From positions 620,001 through 684,000 of the forward strand of contig OY970367.1 in NCBI GenBank assembly GCA_963718635.1: DNA of 64,000 nt, written 5' to 3'. The translations under genes were made by a program, and so were the position numbers. The first letter of the stretch is position 1; the number at the start of each line of letters is the position of its first letter. Source of the stretch: JAIOQJ01 sp963718635 (GTDB taxonomy: Bacteria; Planctomycetota; Planctomycetia; Gemmatales; Gemmataceae). This document shows positions 26,907 through 36,336 of the stretch, one piece after another. The notes below the pieces were generated by a model. The model worked only from the letters and a program-made list of their open reading frames with translations. It did not search any database and was not told the origin of the DNA.

Positions 26907-27365
26907 ATGCAAAAAACCATGCTTGCGCTCAAAGGTCAAGGAAACGCTGGAAAGACAAGCACTCTCCGCCTTGTCTACGAATGTTTTGGCGGAATCGTAC
27001 CTTCCGGCGATAAAGCAGAAATTCTAGGAACGATCCTCTACGATGGCGTAAGAGTCGGTTTCGCCAGCGCTGGAGATAAGGCCAAAATCCTCAAGCAAAG
27101 CCTGAAACAACTGAAAGACGACAGGTGCGTGGTGATCGTATGTGGTGTGCGGATTGAGGAAGTTTTCATCAGGCAAGGGGTATGGAATTACCCTTGCATC
27201 GAAGAAGTTGAATCGTTCGCAAGTGAGCATGGATTCAACCTAAAATGGATTGAGAAGCCCAAGGCGGGCAAGATCAAACCTGATCAAGAGCGGGCAAATC
27301 GGGAAATGGCAGATCAAATCGTCAAAGAAGTCAAAGCGGCTGTGGCTGCATATAAGATCGGCTAG
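26907..27365 (+). CDS. Small P-loop protein of unknown function
   Basis: 152 residues beginning MQKTMLALKGQGNAGKTSTL, with a Walker A-like GQGNAGKTST at residues 10-19. A hydrophobic strand ending in a small-residue turn (CVVIVCGVRIEEV) could serve as the Walker B/beta-3 strand. The rest is Lys-rich and helical. No closer family recognised; it looks like a stand-alone kinase/ATPase-like orphan. Upstream sequence has a purine stretch (AAAAGGAAA) about 8 bases before the ATG. Codon use seems less GC-rich than neighbours, suggesting possible horizontal origin. Confidence 0.6.
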   Translation: MQKTMLALKGQGNAGKTSTLRLVYECFGGIVPSGDKAEILGTILYDGVRVGFASAGDKAKILKQSLKQLKDDRCVVIVCGVRIEEVFIRQGVWNYPCIEEVESFASEHGFNLKWIEKPKAGKIKPDQERANREMADQIVKEVKAAVAAYKIG

Positions 27366-27425
27366 AACGAAAAGCGATTGAATCGTTCCGAGTCGAGTGC
27401 TTTCTTTGGTGTATTCCCGTGGTTT

Positions 27426-27615
27426 TCGGCCTGAAAGGCCGAGTCTACCAGCCCAGGCCGAAGGCCTGGGAACCTCACGCAGCCAATACCTCGGCCCTGA
27501 AAGGGCCGTTCACGTTGTAGCCTGCGTGCTGAACGGCCCTTTCAGGGCCGAGAACCCATTTCTACTATAACCCAGGCCTTCGGCCTGGGCTGGTAGAATC
27601 GGCCTTACAGGCCGA
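27426..27615. repeat. 190-bp mirror array of six hairpins
   Basis: Three hairpins, A 27426-27442 (TCGGCCTGAAAGGCCGA), B 27446-27470 (core CCCAGGCCGAAGGCCTGGG) and C 27490-27513 (core CGGCCCTGAAAGGGCCG), are followed by their complements in reverse order, C' 27526-27552, B' 27571-27595 and A' 27599-27615. The whole is thus an inverted repeat made of palindromes, centred near 27520. The remaining 27616-27833 shows no gene. A mobile or structural repeat is inferred. Confidence 0.8.
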
Positions 27616-27833
27616 AATGCAAAATCCTTCACGGTGTTGCCCGGTAGGGGCGACACATCGCAACCTACACGCAGAGACGGCGCGTCTAGTTTTGCCAGAA
27701 TCCATGAGCGCACCCGTTCGCACTCCCGCAGTTTCATCGCGTGGCGATCCCGGCAACATTAACTTGAATAAAACCTTCCGCATCCAGTTCCTAAAACGGC
27801 GATATCGGTATAACAGCGCGATAGGAGGCTCGC

Positions 27834-28241
27834 GTGTTTACGCCGAATTTGGTCATACCGATCTTGCAAGTGGCTGTGGCAGCGGTAACGGTGTTGCTGG
27901 CGGCTTCGCTCGTCGCGCTGGCGGTCGGCCGAAAGGATTGGCACGGCCGGCTGAACGTTCTTTTCTTCATCCTCACGGTTACGGCCGTGCTCGGGCTTGA
28001 ATTGATCATCCGCTTTTTGAACCCGAACTTCACTTCAAGCTTCACGCCGGCCCAGTTGGAATCCCTTTACGTTCATCTGTGGTTTTCAATTCCTGCTGCC
28101 ATCGTGCTCCCTTTCATGCTCTTCAGCGGCAAGACCCATCGCTCGTGGCACGTCGGCTTGTCATTCGTCTTCAGCACGCTCTGGGTTGGCACTTTCGTGA
28201 CGGGCATTTTTTATCTTCCCAGTTCATTCCCGAACCCATGA
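27834..28241 (+). CDS. Small membrane protein, DUF420-like
   Basis: 135 residues with four predicted helices (for example VIPILQVAVAAVTVLLAASL, LNVLFFILTVTAVLGLELII, IVLPFMLFSGKT, LSFVFSTLWVGTFVTGIFYL). His residues near helix ends (YVHLWF, THRSWH) and the GTFVTGIFYLP end resemble DUF420 membrane proteins, linked in other bacteria to cytochrome oxidase assembly; I hold this as tentative. Starts at GTG with a strong AGGAGG at 27823-27828. Its stop overlaps the scpB start (ATGA). Confidence 0.6.
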   Translation: MFTPNLVIPILQVAVAAVTVLLAASLVALAVGRKDWHGRLNVLFFILTVTAVLGLELIIRFLNPNFTSSFTPAQLESLYVHLWFSIPAAIVLPFMLFSGKTHRSWHVGLSFVFSTLWVGTFVTGIFYLPSSFPNP

Positions 28242-28977
28242 ACGAGCCGGCCGACTCTCTCGATCCTTCTACTACGCCGCAACAGCTGGGCGAAGCGCTT
28301 GCGGCACGCCTGGGCGACAAAGATTGGGTGCTCGATCTGGCGACGGATGAACCCCAAGAAAATACGAAATCGACGGAAGGCGATTCCGAATTCCACATTC
28401 CAAATTCCGAATTACACGAAGAAGTGCCGCTTGCCGAGGCAGCAAGCGAATCGGAAGTGCCGCCTTCCCCTCTCCAAATAATTGAAGCGATGCTCTTCAT
28501 CGGCGGCCAACCGTTGCAGGTGGATAAAGCCTGCAGAATCGTTCGCGGGCTTAGTGCCGATCAGTTTCGCGAAGCGATTGATGTACTCAATCGCGTCTAC
28601 CGGCTGCAAAACCGACCTTATCATGTCGTTGCGACAGAACAAGGTTATGCGTTAAAAGTGCGCCCTCGTTATAAATCGATCAAAGAGAGAATCTTCGGCG
28701 GGCCCGCGAGGCACGCTTAACGCAACCAGCGCTCGATGTCCTTGCACTGGTTGCCTATCGACAGCCTGCCGCGAAGAACGAGATCGACACGGTCCGCGGT
28801 GTCGAGTCAGGCCATCTTCTAAGACAACTCGTACGTCTTGGACTAATTTCGGTGGTTCAAAGAGCCGAGTCTGGGCAGCGCGAAGTCTGTTTTGGAACGA
28901 CACCGCGTTTTCTCGAACTTTTCAATCTGCGTAATTTAGAGGATTTGCCGCGAACAGGTAATGTGCAACGTCTCTAA
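28238..28977 (+). pseudogene. scpB: Segregation and condensation protein B, frameshifted
   Basis: Kleisin-partner of the SMC-ScpAB chromosome condensin. The start at 28238 overlaps the preceding stop by ATGA. A long acidic N-terminal extension precedes the winged-helix part: PLQIIEAMLFIGGQPLQVDK, FREAIDVLNRVYRLQNRPYH, VATEQGYALKVRPRYKSIKE. Near 28700 a base is missing (GGP-REARL expected) and the frame continues REARLTQPALDVLALVAYRQ, PAAKNEIDTVRGVESGHLLR, then FGTTPRFLELFNLRNLEDLP. ScpA and SMC are not in the window. About 246 residues when joined. Confidence 0.85.
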
Positions 28978-29275
28978 TTTCTGAACAGGAATGGACGTAA
29001 ACTCTTGTGTCGCAATAATTTCAGTTTCATCTGCGGCGCTAATTTAAGCGTCATGCTGACGTTCCGCGCGGGTACGGCTCATCACTTCAGCAGGCGTGGT
29101 TTCAATCGCATAAAAAGCCCAAACTTTTTAAGCGGCGAAATCTTCGAAAAAACATCGCAAACGAACGAAAAATAGGCCGACTTCAACGATTGCACAACTT
29201 AGCCGGGCATATCAGTTGCATTAAGCCTACGCCGTGCGGGAAGCTAATTAACTAACGATAAGGAGAGCTTTCAAC
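28978..29275. other. 298-base gap without a gene
   Basis: No open frame or strong repeat. Relatively AT-rich in its right half, with AAGGAGAG at about 29261-29268 serving as the ribosome site of the next small gene. A promoter is expected here but none stands out. Confidence 0.4.
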
Positions 29276-29497
29276 ATGGATAAAACATCAAACAGCCTTT
29301 GTGTTACCGCACCGTCGCCGGTTCTTGCCGGCCCGGCCTCTCTAGTCGAACCTACCTGGCGGAGCCTTGGGGCTCCATCGATCCCAACTGATTTCCGCAG
29401 CCGTGCCTTTGCCGCCTTTGCGATGCTCTGGGCCTGTGCGATTTTGCTACTGGGCTATTCTCTGCTCTGCCTCGGACTGATCATCCGAACCGATTAA
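29276..29497 (+). CDS. Small single-pass membrane protein
   Basis: 73 residues. The first half is polar and Pro/Ser-rich; the second holds one helix (FAAFAMLWACAILLLGYSLL followed by CLGLIIRTD). A good ribosome site (AAGGAGAG, 8-9 bases before the ATG) and a strong terminator just after it support a real gene despite its size. No family recognised. Confidence 0.6.
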   Translation: MDKTSNSLCVTAPSPVLAGPASLVEPTWRSLGAPSIPTDFRSRAFAAFAMLWACAILLLGYSLLCLGLIIRTD

Positions 29498-29527
29498 GCA
29501 ATAACCCCTCCCAGATTAATGACAAAA

Positions 29528-29576
29528 ACTGAAGCGAGAGTGAGGACAAGCGTCCTTACTGTCGCTTCAGTCTTTT
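29528..29576 (+). terminator. Intrinsic terminator after the small membrane protein
   Basis: A long stem formed by ACTGAAGCGAGAGTGAGGAC and GTCCTTACTGTCGCTTCAGT with a four-base loop (AAGC), followed by CTTTT. One of the clearest factor-independent terminators in the window. Confidence 0.8.
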
Positions 29577-29702
29577 ATCAGCGATTGGTGATGCAACACC
29601 GGTTGCCGGGGAATTTATCGCCCGATCTGCATTGCCGCTTTCCCCTCGCATTTCAACAATACAGTTAGATTCGTCGATTCCTCGGTTTGAAGGAACATTC
29701 GC

Positions 29703-32483
29703 ATGTCGAACAGCTTTGGCAGCCGCTCTTCTCTCTCCGTCGGCGGTAAGTCGTACACCATTTATCGTCTGTCGGCCATCGAGAAAGCGCTCCCCGAAGC
29801 CGCCCGTCTGCCGTTTTGTCTGAAGATCCTGCTGGAAAATCTGCTGCGCACGGAGAACGGTTTATCCGTGCGCAAAGAGGACATCGAAGGCTTGGCGCGC
29901 TGGAATCCCAAGGCCGAGCCCGATCGCGAAATCGGCTTCACGCCCGCGCGCGTGCTCCTGCAAGACTTCACCGGGGTGCCGGCTATTGTCGATCTGGCCG
30001 CCATGCGCGATGCGATGAAAAACTTGAAAGGGGATGCCGCCAAAATCAACCCACTCGTGCCTTGCGAATTGGTGATCGATCACTCGGTGCAAGTTGATGA
30101 TTTCGGCAGTCCTTCGTCGTTCGACAACAACCGTAAGCTCGAGTACGAGCGCAACCACGAACGCTACGTCTTCCTGCGCTGGGGCCAAAATGCCTTTCAG
30201 AACTTCAAAGTGGTGCCGCCTGAAACCGGGATCGTGCATCAGGTTAATCTCGAATACCTGGCGCGCGTGGTTTTCGTCAATGAAACCGGTAAGGAGTCAG
30301 TCGCTTATCCCGATACGGTCGTGGGCACCGATTCGCATACGACGATGATCAACGGTTTAGGCGTACTCGGTTGGGGAGTCGGCGGCATCGAAGCCGAGGC
30401 CGCAATGCTCGGCCAACCGGTTTCGATGCTCATTCCGCAGGTCGTTGGCTTCCGCTTATTCGGCGAGTTGGCCGCCGGCGCCACGGCAACCGATTTGGTG
30501 CTTACCGTCACGCAGATGCTGCGGAAGAAAGGCGTCGTCGGCAAGTTCGTTGAGTTCTACGGGGAAGGTTTGGCCGAGCTGCCGTTGGCCGACCGGGCAA
30601 CGATCGCCAACATGGCGCCCGAATACGGCGCCACCTGCGGCATATTCCCCGTCGATGCCGAGACTCTCCGCTACATGCATTCCACCGGGCGTTCCGATGA
30701 ATCAATCCAACTCGTAGAAGCCTACTTCAAGGAACAGGGATTGTTCCACGATGAAAACACCAAAGCGGCTAACTATACCGAGACGTTGGAACTGGACCTT
30801 GGCACGGTCGAGCCCTGTTTGGCCGGCCCGTCGCGTCCGCAAGATCGTGTCCTTCTCCGCAATGTCAAGAAGTCGTTTCTCGATGCTCTTCCTTCGCTGC
30901 AAGTGAAAGGTAAAGCAAAACCGCTCCCCGTTCACGAAGTCTCGCGCGAAGTCTCGGAAGGATCGCCCGCAGTGACTGCCTTGCAACCTCCGCATGGCCC
31001 GACCATCCACGACATGGGAGGCCCGACCCATGCCAAAGTGACGAGCAAAACCGCTGACAAACTGAAGGATGGTTCCGTCGTTATTGCCGCGATCACCAGT
31101 TGCACCAACACCTCGAATCCGTCCGTCATGGTGGCAGCGGGACTACTCGCGCAAAAAGCGGTTGCACGCGGACTGCGCACCAAAGCCTGGGTAAAAACGA
31201 GTTTGGCGCCTGGCTCAAAGGTAGTCACCGAGTATCTCACGGAATCCGGTCTGCTGAAATATTTGGAACATCTTCATTTCAACATCGTGGGCTACGGCTG
31301 CACCACCTGCATTGGCAACAGCGGCCCACTGCCGGAAGCCATTTCGAAAGAGATCAACAGTGAAGGCTTGGTTGTATCAGCCGTCCTCAGCGGCAATCGC
31401 AACTTCGAAGGTCGCGTCCATGCGGAAGTTCGCGCCAACTATCTGGCGTCGCCGCCGCTGGTTGTCGCCTACGCCCTTGCAGGCCGCATTGATATCGATT
31501 GGCAATCGGAACCCGTCGGCAAAGATGCTGCGGGCAACGACGTTTACTTGAAAGAACTCTGGCCAACCCATGCCGAGGTCGAAGACGTCATCGACAAATC
31601 GCTCAACCGCGCGCAGTACACCAAAAACTACGCCAAGGTCTATGACGGCGACGAGCTTTGGCAAACCTTGAACGTCCCCGCCGGCGACCTCTTCGCCTGG
31701 GAAGACCAATCGACCTACGTCAAAAACCCGCCTTATTTCAAGGGGATGTCCCTAACGCCGGCGGCGGTCGAAGATATCAAGGGCGCTCGCGTGCTCGCCT
31801 TGCTCGGCGACAGCATCACGACGGATCATATCTCCCCCGCAGGATCGATCAAGAAAGATAGCCCCGCCGGGAAATACTTGATGGCCAATGGCGTCGAGCC
31901 TAAAGATTTCAATCAATATGGCGCAAGGCGCGGCAATCATGAAGTGATGATGCGCGGTACTTTTGCCAACGTGCGGTTGAAGAATCAACTCGCGCCAGGC
32001 ACCGAAGGCGGCTTCACCCGTCATCTCCCCGATGGCGCCGAGATGCCGATCTTCGACGCTTCGATGCAGTATCAAAAAGAAAAAACTCCCTTGGTGGTGA
32101 TCGCCGGCAAAGAGTACGGGTCCGGCTCATCGCGCGATTGGGCCGCCAAGGGAACTTTGTTGCTCGGCGTGCGGGCGGTCATCGCCGAAAGCTACGAGCG
32201 CATCCATCGCAGCAATCTGGTCGGCATGGGCGTGCTGCCGTTGCAGTTTCTACCGGGCGAAAACGCTGCAACTCTCGGGCTAAGCGGTGAGGAAGTCTAC
32301 GAAATCGCCGGCATTCTCGCGATGTTGAAGAAAGTGGGTACGGGCAAAGTAGAGGTGACGGTCAAAGCGGATACGAAGAGTTTCAAGGCCCTGCTTCGCA
32401 TCGATACACCGCAAGAAGTTCTCTACTACCAGCACGGCGGCATTCTGCCTTATGTCCTGCGCCAATTGCTGAGTGGTAAATGA
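29703..32483 (+). CDS. acnA: Aconitate hydratase A
   Basis: Citrate-isocitrate isomerisation in the TCA cycle; 926 residues, full length for the AcnA/IRP type with some extra loops. The 4Fe-4S ligands are in ITSCTNTSNPSVM (about residue 464) and YGCTTCIGNSGP (about 530-533). Other family blocks: VGTDSHTTMINGLGVLGWGV, GNRNFEGRVH, LLGDSITTDHISPAGSI and KEYGSGSSRDWAAKG near the C-terminus (swivel domain). Start at 29703 follows a GGAACATTCGC spacer. Stands alone after an intrinsic terminator, so it has its own promoter. Confidence 0.96.
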   Translation: MSNSFGSRSSLSVGGKSYTIYRLSAIEKALPEAARLPFCLKILLENLLRTENGLSVRKEDIEGLARWNPKAEPDREIGFTPARVLLQDFTGVPAIVDLAAMRDAMKNLKGDAAKINPLVPCELVIDHSVQVDDFGSPSSFDNNRKLEYERNHERYVFLRWGQNAFQNFKVVPPETGIVHQVNLEYLARVVFVNETGKESVAYPDTVVGTDSHTTMINGLGVLGWGVGGIEAEAAMLGQPVSMLIPQVVGFRLFGELAAGATATDLVLTVTQMLRKKGVVGKFVEFYGEGLAELPLADRATIANMAPEYGATCGIFPVDAETLRYMHSTGRSDESIQLVEAYFKEQGLFHDENTKAANYTETLELDLGTVEPCLAGPSRPQDRVLLRNVKKSFLDALPSLQVKGKAKPLPVHEVSREVSEGSPAVTALQPPHGPTIHDMGGPTHAKVTSKTADKLKDGSVVIAAITSCTNTSNPSVMVAAGLLAQKAVARGLRTKAWVKTSLAPGSKVVTEYLTESGLLKYLEHLHFNIVGYGCTTCIGNSGPLPEAISKEINSEGLVVSAVLSGNRNFEGRVHAEVRANYLASPPLVVAYALAGRIDIDWQSEPVGKDAAGNDVYLKELWPTHAEVEDVIDKSLNRAQYTKNYAKVYDGDELWQTLNVPAGDLFAWEDQSTYVKNPPYFKGMSLTPAAVEDIKGARVLALLGDSITTDHISPAGSIKKDSPAGKYLMANGVEPKDFNQYGARRGNHEVMMRGTFANVRLKNQLAPGTEGGFTRHLPDGAEMPIFDASMQYQKEKTPLVVIAGKEYGSGSSRDWAAKGTLLLGVRAVIAESYERIHRSNLVGMGVLPLQFLPGENAATLGLSGEEVYEIAGILAMLKKVGTGKVEVTVKADTKSFKALLRIDTPQEVLYYQHGGILPYVLRQLLSGK

Positions 32484-32506
32484 ATTGGATGACGCAACCG
32501 ATCTTT

Positions 32507-32537
32507 GCGAGCCGAGCAGCGTAGCTGCCGGGTGATG
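32507..32537. repeat. AGC-GCT family hairpin, copy after acnA
   Basis: GCGAGCCGAGCAGCGTAGCT followed by GCCGGGTGATG, an imperfect hairpin 24 bases past the acnA stop. Same family and orientation as 5764-5797. Confidence 0.6.
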
Positions 32538-32564
32538 CCTTCGCCTGACAGGCTTACGCTGCTG

Positions 32565-32870
32565 AGTCCAGGACAAGATACTACCGAGCGTATCCTGTAA
32601 ATTCTGTCTGAAATCGAAATTGATTGGACAGGATTAACAGGAGGGACAGGATAAGACACTGCCGAGCGTATCCTGTAAATTCTGTCTGAAATCGAAATTG
32701 ATTGGACAGGATTAACAGGAGGGACAGGATAAGACACTGCCGAGCGTATCCTGTAAATCCTGTCTGAAACAGAAATTGATTGGACAGGATCAACAGGAGG
32801 TGCAGGATAAGATACTGCCGAGCGCATCCTGTAAATCCTGTTCATCCTGTCTGAAATAGCGGTCTACTAA
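32565..32870. repeat. 78-bp direct tandem repeat, four copies
   Basis: The marker CCGAGCGTATCCTG occurs at 32584, 32662, 32740 and 32818 (last with C for T), an exact 78-base period. Units also contain the inverted pair CAGGATTAACAGGA / TCCTGTAAATTCTGTC, so each can fold. The copies are nearly identical, implying recent expansion. The 78-base period leaves an open frame on the minus strand, but it has no gene-like composition or ribosome site. Confidence 0.85.
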
Positions 32871-32920
32871 AGTGACAGTAGCTGAAGTCTGTTTTCGGGT
32901 CCATTGAATGGCAAACATCC

Positions 32921-35900
32921 ATGCCCGAACAACCGTTTCCGAAACTGATTTCTACTCCTAAGATCGCGATCCGCAGCGCGCCGGTGAAGACGCCTTATGC
33001 CGAGCTGCATTGCCGGACGAATTTCTCATTTCTTGAAGGCGCCTCGCATCCGGATGAACTCGTGGCACGCGCTGCCGAGCTTGGTTACAGCGCTTTAGCC
33101 ATCACTGATCGGTCCAGCTTGGCCGGTGTTGTCCGCGCCCATGTCGCTGCCAAAGAAGCAAACCTGAAGTTGATTATCGGCGCCTCCATTGAGCCCTTCG
33201 ATGGCCCTCCTTTATTGCTCTGGGTTATCAATCGCGCGGGATACGCTCAACTGTCGCGCTTATTGACGCATGGCCGCCGCTCTGCGCCCAAAGGCGAGTG
33301 CCGGCTTTCCTTTGACGACGTAGCTCGCCATAGCCAGGGGTTGCTGGCCGGTGTCTTGCTGCCGGGCCTCGAACGCGACCCGGCAGCAGTCGAGCGCGCG
33401 CTTCAGGCGCGCGAAGTGTTTGGCGACCGCTGTTATGCCATCGCCGAAGTTCATCGGGGTCCGCGCGATGGGCAACAATGGCAATCGTACGAGCGCCTTG
33501 CGCGTGAAGTGGGTTTGCCGCTGCTCGCGGCGAACGACGTGCATTACCACATCCCCCAGCGCCGGCCGTTGCACGACGTGCTAACGGCTATTCGTCACGG
33601 CTGCACGGTGGCGGAATTGGGAGATCGTCTATTTTCCAATGGTGAGCGCTATCTGAAATCGCCGGATGAGATGCAAGATTTCATCAATCGCCGTTTACGA
33701 TCTCAAAGTGATCGCTCTGCAATAGACGATCCCATCGTGCGCACTTTGGAAGTCGCCGAGCGATGCACGTTTTCCCTTGATGAACTACGTTACGACTATC
33801 CAGAAGAGCTTTGCCCGTCCGGCCAAGTTCCGTTGGAGTATCTAACCGAATTGACTTGGAGCGGCGCTGCCGGCCGTTATCCGCTCGGCGTACCCGACAA
33901 AGTCCGCAAGCTGATTGAGCACGAGTTGGCGCTCATCACCGAGCTCCGTTACGAAGCCTATTTTCTCACCGTCTGGGATCTCGTCCGCTTCGCGCGAAGT
34001 CGCGCGATCTTGTGCCAGGGGCGCGGGTCGGCCGCCAATTCCGCCGTCTGCTATTGCCTGGGCGTTACCTCGGTCGATCCCGAGCGCATCGATGTCTTGT
34101 TCGAACGTTTCATCAGCAAGGATCGCAACGAAGCGCCCGACATCGACGTCGATTTCGAACACGAACGGCGCGAAGAAGTGCTGCAATACATTTACGACAA
34201 GTATGGCCGCGATCGCGCTGGTATGACCGCGGAGCTGATCACTTATCGGCAACGTTCGGCCATTCGCGATGTCGGCAAGGCTCTTGGATTGTCCCTCGAT
34301 CGCGTCGATCGTCTCGCCAAGACGATGGACCATCATCCTCGGCGCGATGAAGATCATTTCGCCAAGCGCTTGCGCGAAGGAGGCCTCGATCCCGAAAGCC
34401 GAGTCACCCGGCAATTGATCTGGCTCGTCGATCAATTGCTCGGCTTTCCCCGGCATCTATCGCAACATGTCGGCGGCATGGTGATGACCAATGGCCCGCT
34501 GTGCGAATTGGTCCCCATTGAAAATGCCGCCATGCCCGATCGCACCGTGATCCAGTGGGATAAGAACGACCTCGATGCGCTCGGCATTCTCAAGGTTGAT
34601 TGCCTCTCGCTCGGGATGTTGACCGCGATCCGCAAATGTTTTGATTTGATCGCGACGACTACGAATACAGCGGAAAAGCTGACGCTGGCGACGATACCCG
34701 CTGAGGATCCCGTTGTCTACGACATGATCTGCCGTGCCGACACCATTGGCGTGTTTCAGATTGAAAGCCGAGCGCAGATGAGCATGTTGCCACGGCTCAA
34801 ACCGTGCTGCTTTTACGATCTCGTCATTGAGGTGGCGATCGTGCGTCCGGGGCCCATTCAAGGCAAGATGGTGCATCCCTATCTGCGGCGACGACAGGGG
34901 CTTGAAGCGGTGGAGTACCCCAGCGAAGAGGTTCGCTCGGTCCTTGACAAAACGCTCGGCGTGCCGATCTTCCAAGAACAGGCCATGCGCTTGGCGGTCG
35001 TAGCCGCGGGCTTTACCCCCGGCGAAGCCGACATGTTGCGGCGGGCGATGGGCGCCTGGCGCAAAGCAGGCGTGATGGAAGCGTTTCGCGAAAAACTGCT
35101 CAACGGCATGGCCGAGCGCGGCTACACGGCCGACTTTGCCGAGCGCGTCTATCAGCAGATTTGTGGATTCGGAGTCTACGGCTTTCCGGAGTCGCATTCG
35201 GCATCGTTCGCACTGTTGGTCTATGTCTCGGCCTGGCTGAAGTGTCACCATCCGGCGGCATTTACTGCTGCGCTGCTCAACAGCCTGCCGATGGGTTTTT
35301 ACGCGCCGCGCAGTTAGTGGCCGACACCAAGAAGCATGGCGTTGAAGTACGTCCTATCGACGTGAACAGGAGCAATTGGGATAGCACCCTCGAAAAAAAC
35401 GGCGAGCCGGGAGCGGTAGCGACTGGAGAAAATTCAAGTTCTCCGGTCGCTGATGCTCCCGGCTCGCCTAAGCTAGTGGGTGGGGCAGGGCCAGCGTTGC
35501 GACTTGGCTTCCGACTCGTGCGCGGGTTGTCGCAAAAGTACATCGAGCGCATTGTCGAGGCGCGCGGGGATGTTCCTTTCACGACCTTTTCCGAATTCGT
35601 CCAGCGCACGGGATTGCGCGCGGCGGTGTTGAAGAGACTATCGCACGCGGACGCTTTTGGTTCGCTGGCACTTGATCGGCAAGCGACACTATGGCGCTCG
35701 TTGCCGGAACGTGGCCCGCTCACGCTGTTCGATCAATTCGATCAAGATGAAGCCGAGGCAGCGTTGCCCACTCGGTCGACTTTGGAAGAAGTGTTGGCCG
35801 ACTACAGCACGGCCGGGCTGACATTAAGGCAACACCCCGTCAGTTTTCTACGCCCGATGTTGGAGACGCTCAAAGTGGCGCCGGCGAGCCGATTGTGCAC

Positions 35901-36195
35901 CATGCCCAACGACTGCCGGCTCAAAGTGGCAGGCATCGTGGTGATGCGCCAAAGGCCGAGCACCGCCAAGGGGATCACGTTTGTCACGCTGGAGGATGAA
36001 ACCGGCATGGTGAATATGATCGTCCGCCAAGCGGTATGGGAGCGCGATCGACGCGTCGCACGCGGCGCGATCGCCATGATCGCCCATGGCCGTTTGCAGC
36101 GCGTCGGAGAGATTATCCATGTCCTCGTGTCGCGGATGGAGGACCTTTCGCAACAAATGGGCGATTTCCAAGCAAATTCGCGAGATTTTCGGTGA
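32921..36195 (+). pseudogene. dnaE2: Error-prone DNA polymerase III alpha subunit, frameshifted
   Basis: Translesion/mutagenic replicative-type polymerase (DnaE2/ImuC). N-terminal PHP domain (YAELHCRTNFSFLEGASHPD), polymerase core with PDIDVDFEHERREEV (about residues 406-420), SRHLSQHVGG-like FPRHLSQHVGGMVMTN, and GVYGFPESHSASFALLVYVS near the fingers/C-terminal part. Near 35300 one base is missing (FYAP then AQLVADTKKHGVEVRP), splitting the gene. The second part has LRLGFRLVRGLSQKYIERIV and an OB fold (GITFVTLEDETGMVNMIVRQ). Joined length about 1,090 residues. An in-frame palindromic repeat adds about 25-30 residues at 35398-35475. No imuA/imuB partner is adjacent. The polymerase catalytic acids appear present. 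Confidence 0.88.
35401..35468. repeat. GAGCCGGGAGC palindromic element inside dnaE2
   Basis: A 68-base near-perfect hairpin: GGCGAGCCGGGAGCGGTAGC and CTGATGCTCCCGGCTCGCC form the ends, ACTGGAGAA / TTCTCCGGT the inner stem. It is translated in frame as GEPGAVATGE...SPVADAPGSP, between VNRSNWDSTLEKN and the conserved LRLGFRLVRGLS block. DnaE2 proteins normally have only a short loop there. Related intergenic copies are at 20116-20197 and 45718-45800. Confidence 0.8.
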
Positions 36196-36336
36196 AGCGC
36201 CGCGACCGGCGGCTTGGCAGGGATAACATTCGCTCCAGCTAGAATGCCGGAGCTACGTAGCTCGGCTCGCTCGCGTCTATCCGAACGTGCGCGATGTCCT
36301 ACAACAACGGCAGATGTACTTCCTTAGGAGAAACCA

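Noticed and set aside
27617..28000. Plus-strand frame between the mirror repeat and the DUF420-like gene
   Set aside because: It starts in palindromic sequence and overlaps the real gene at 27834, which has a strong ribosome site and membrane helices.
32450..32845. Minus-strand frame encoding repeated DRIYRIRSAVSYPVPP peptides
   Set aside because: The frame stays open only because the 78-bp unit is a multiple of three. No ribosome site, signal or similarity, and it overlaps the acnA 3' end.
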